Assembly (NCBI RefSeq): GCF_037975245.1
Contig: NC_092573.1
Location: 19,753,265 to 19,817,264, forward strand
Reading direction: 5' to 3'
Origin: Apostichopus japonicus
Lineage: Eukaryota; Echinodermata; Holothuroidea; Aspidochirotida; Stichopodidae
DNA length: 64,000 nucleotides
In this document: positions 63,830 to 64,000 of the stretch, in pieces
Layout of the letters: each line of letters starts with the position of its first letter
How positions within the stretch are numbered: the first letter of the stretch is position 1
The notes under the pieces: generated by a model
Told to the model about the DNA's origin: nothing
Databases searched by the model: none
What the model saw: only the letters and a program-made list of their open reading frames with translations
Program-made: the position numbers and the translations under genes

Positions 63830-63895
63830 GAACGGGAACCGGATAATTTTTCATTATCCCGCTGGACCGGATATATCCGGTGCATCACTACTCAG
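63830..63895. mobile_element. Possible hAT-like transposon end
   Basis: Read on the minus strand, the segment gives GTAGTGATGCACCGGATATA and then CCGGTCCAGCGGGATAATG. A TAGTGATGCACCGG-type end followed by CCGG-rich short repeats is common for some hAT elements. No matching second end is visible in the window. Confidence 0.35.
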
Positions 63896-64000
63896 CTTTA
63901 CTGTTGCACTTTCCTATTTACCAAGTCTATATGTACTACCTGGTAAAAAGTAAATATAAACTATAGTTACCATGCAGTTAACAGTTTGGTAGATGGCAGT

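Larger units (their letters stand above)
54824..64000. other. Long region without a confident exon (intron of, or upstream of, the mS27-like gene)
   Basis: It may contain further minus-strand exons that I could not recognise. Contents seen: C-rich repeats (57241-57317), a LINE 3' end (58735-59070), a repeat family at 60003-61470, a (CAA)n run near 60516-60540, A/T homopolymers, and a hAT-like end at 63830-63895. ORFs at 55257-55541, 56495-56689, 61408-61785 and 62617-62898 have no recognised motif. Confidence 0.5.

Overview
The window is animal nuclear DNA: AT-rich, intron-dense, with GT-AG exons of 32-233 bases, many minisatellites, and SINE, LINE and hAT-type debris. The encoded proteins resemble vertebrate orthologues closely. 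Together with the repeat style this suggests a marine invertebrate deuterostome, perhaps an echinoderm; the species is an inference and cannot be fixed from sequence alone. I see no bacterial operon, CRISPR array, rRNA or tRNA gene.

Layout. (1) Bases 1-2991, plus strand: the last five coding exons of a DENND4-type gene (DENN-domain Rab exchange factor, Crag/DENND4A-C family), followed by a long putative 3' UTR with a 22-base minisatellite. (2) 6652-10156: intergenic, with only diverged repeats recognised. (3) 10169-46501, plus strand: a complete SKIC3 (TTC37/SKI3) gene, the tetratricopeptide scaffold of the cytoplasmic Ski complex. I could join 43 coding exons into one 1563-residue frame, against 1564 residues in human. 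(4) 46502-54490: SKIC3 3' UTR with a 120-200 base repeat, then intergenic DNA with a SINE and several tandem repeats. (5) 54491-54823, minus strand: the last coding exon of a gene resembling mitochondrial ribosomal protein mS27 (MRPS27), tail-to-tail with SKIC3. (6) 54824-64000: no confident exon; a LINE 3' end, repeats and a hAT-like end.

The most interesting observations are inside SKIC3. The intron between coding exons 41 and 42 can be spliced in frame only as an AT-AC intron starting ATAAGT; read through, it gives an immediate stop and an early poly(A) signal. In two other places the 3' end of an exon together with its 5' splice site has been copied in tandem into the following intron: about 26 copies after exon 18 and three after exon 26, producing arrays of decoy donor sites. 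Other features are a hAT MITE with an exact 8-base target duplication, a THAP-domain transposon relic inside an inverted repeat, an interstitial telomere-like tract inside an inverted-repeat element, a 54-base near-perfect palindrome, and intronic arrays carrying nuclear-receptor DR1-like motifs.

The three genes have unrelated jobs (Rab activation at membranes, 3'-5' mRNA decay, mitochondrial translation), and nothing in the sequence shows shared control.
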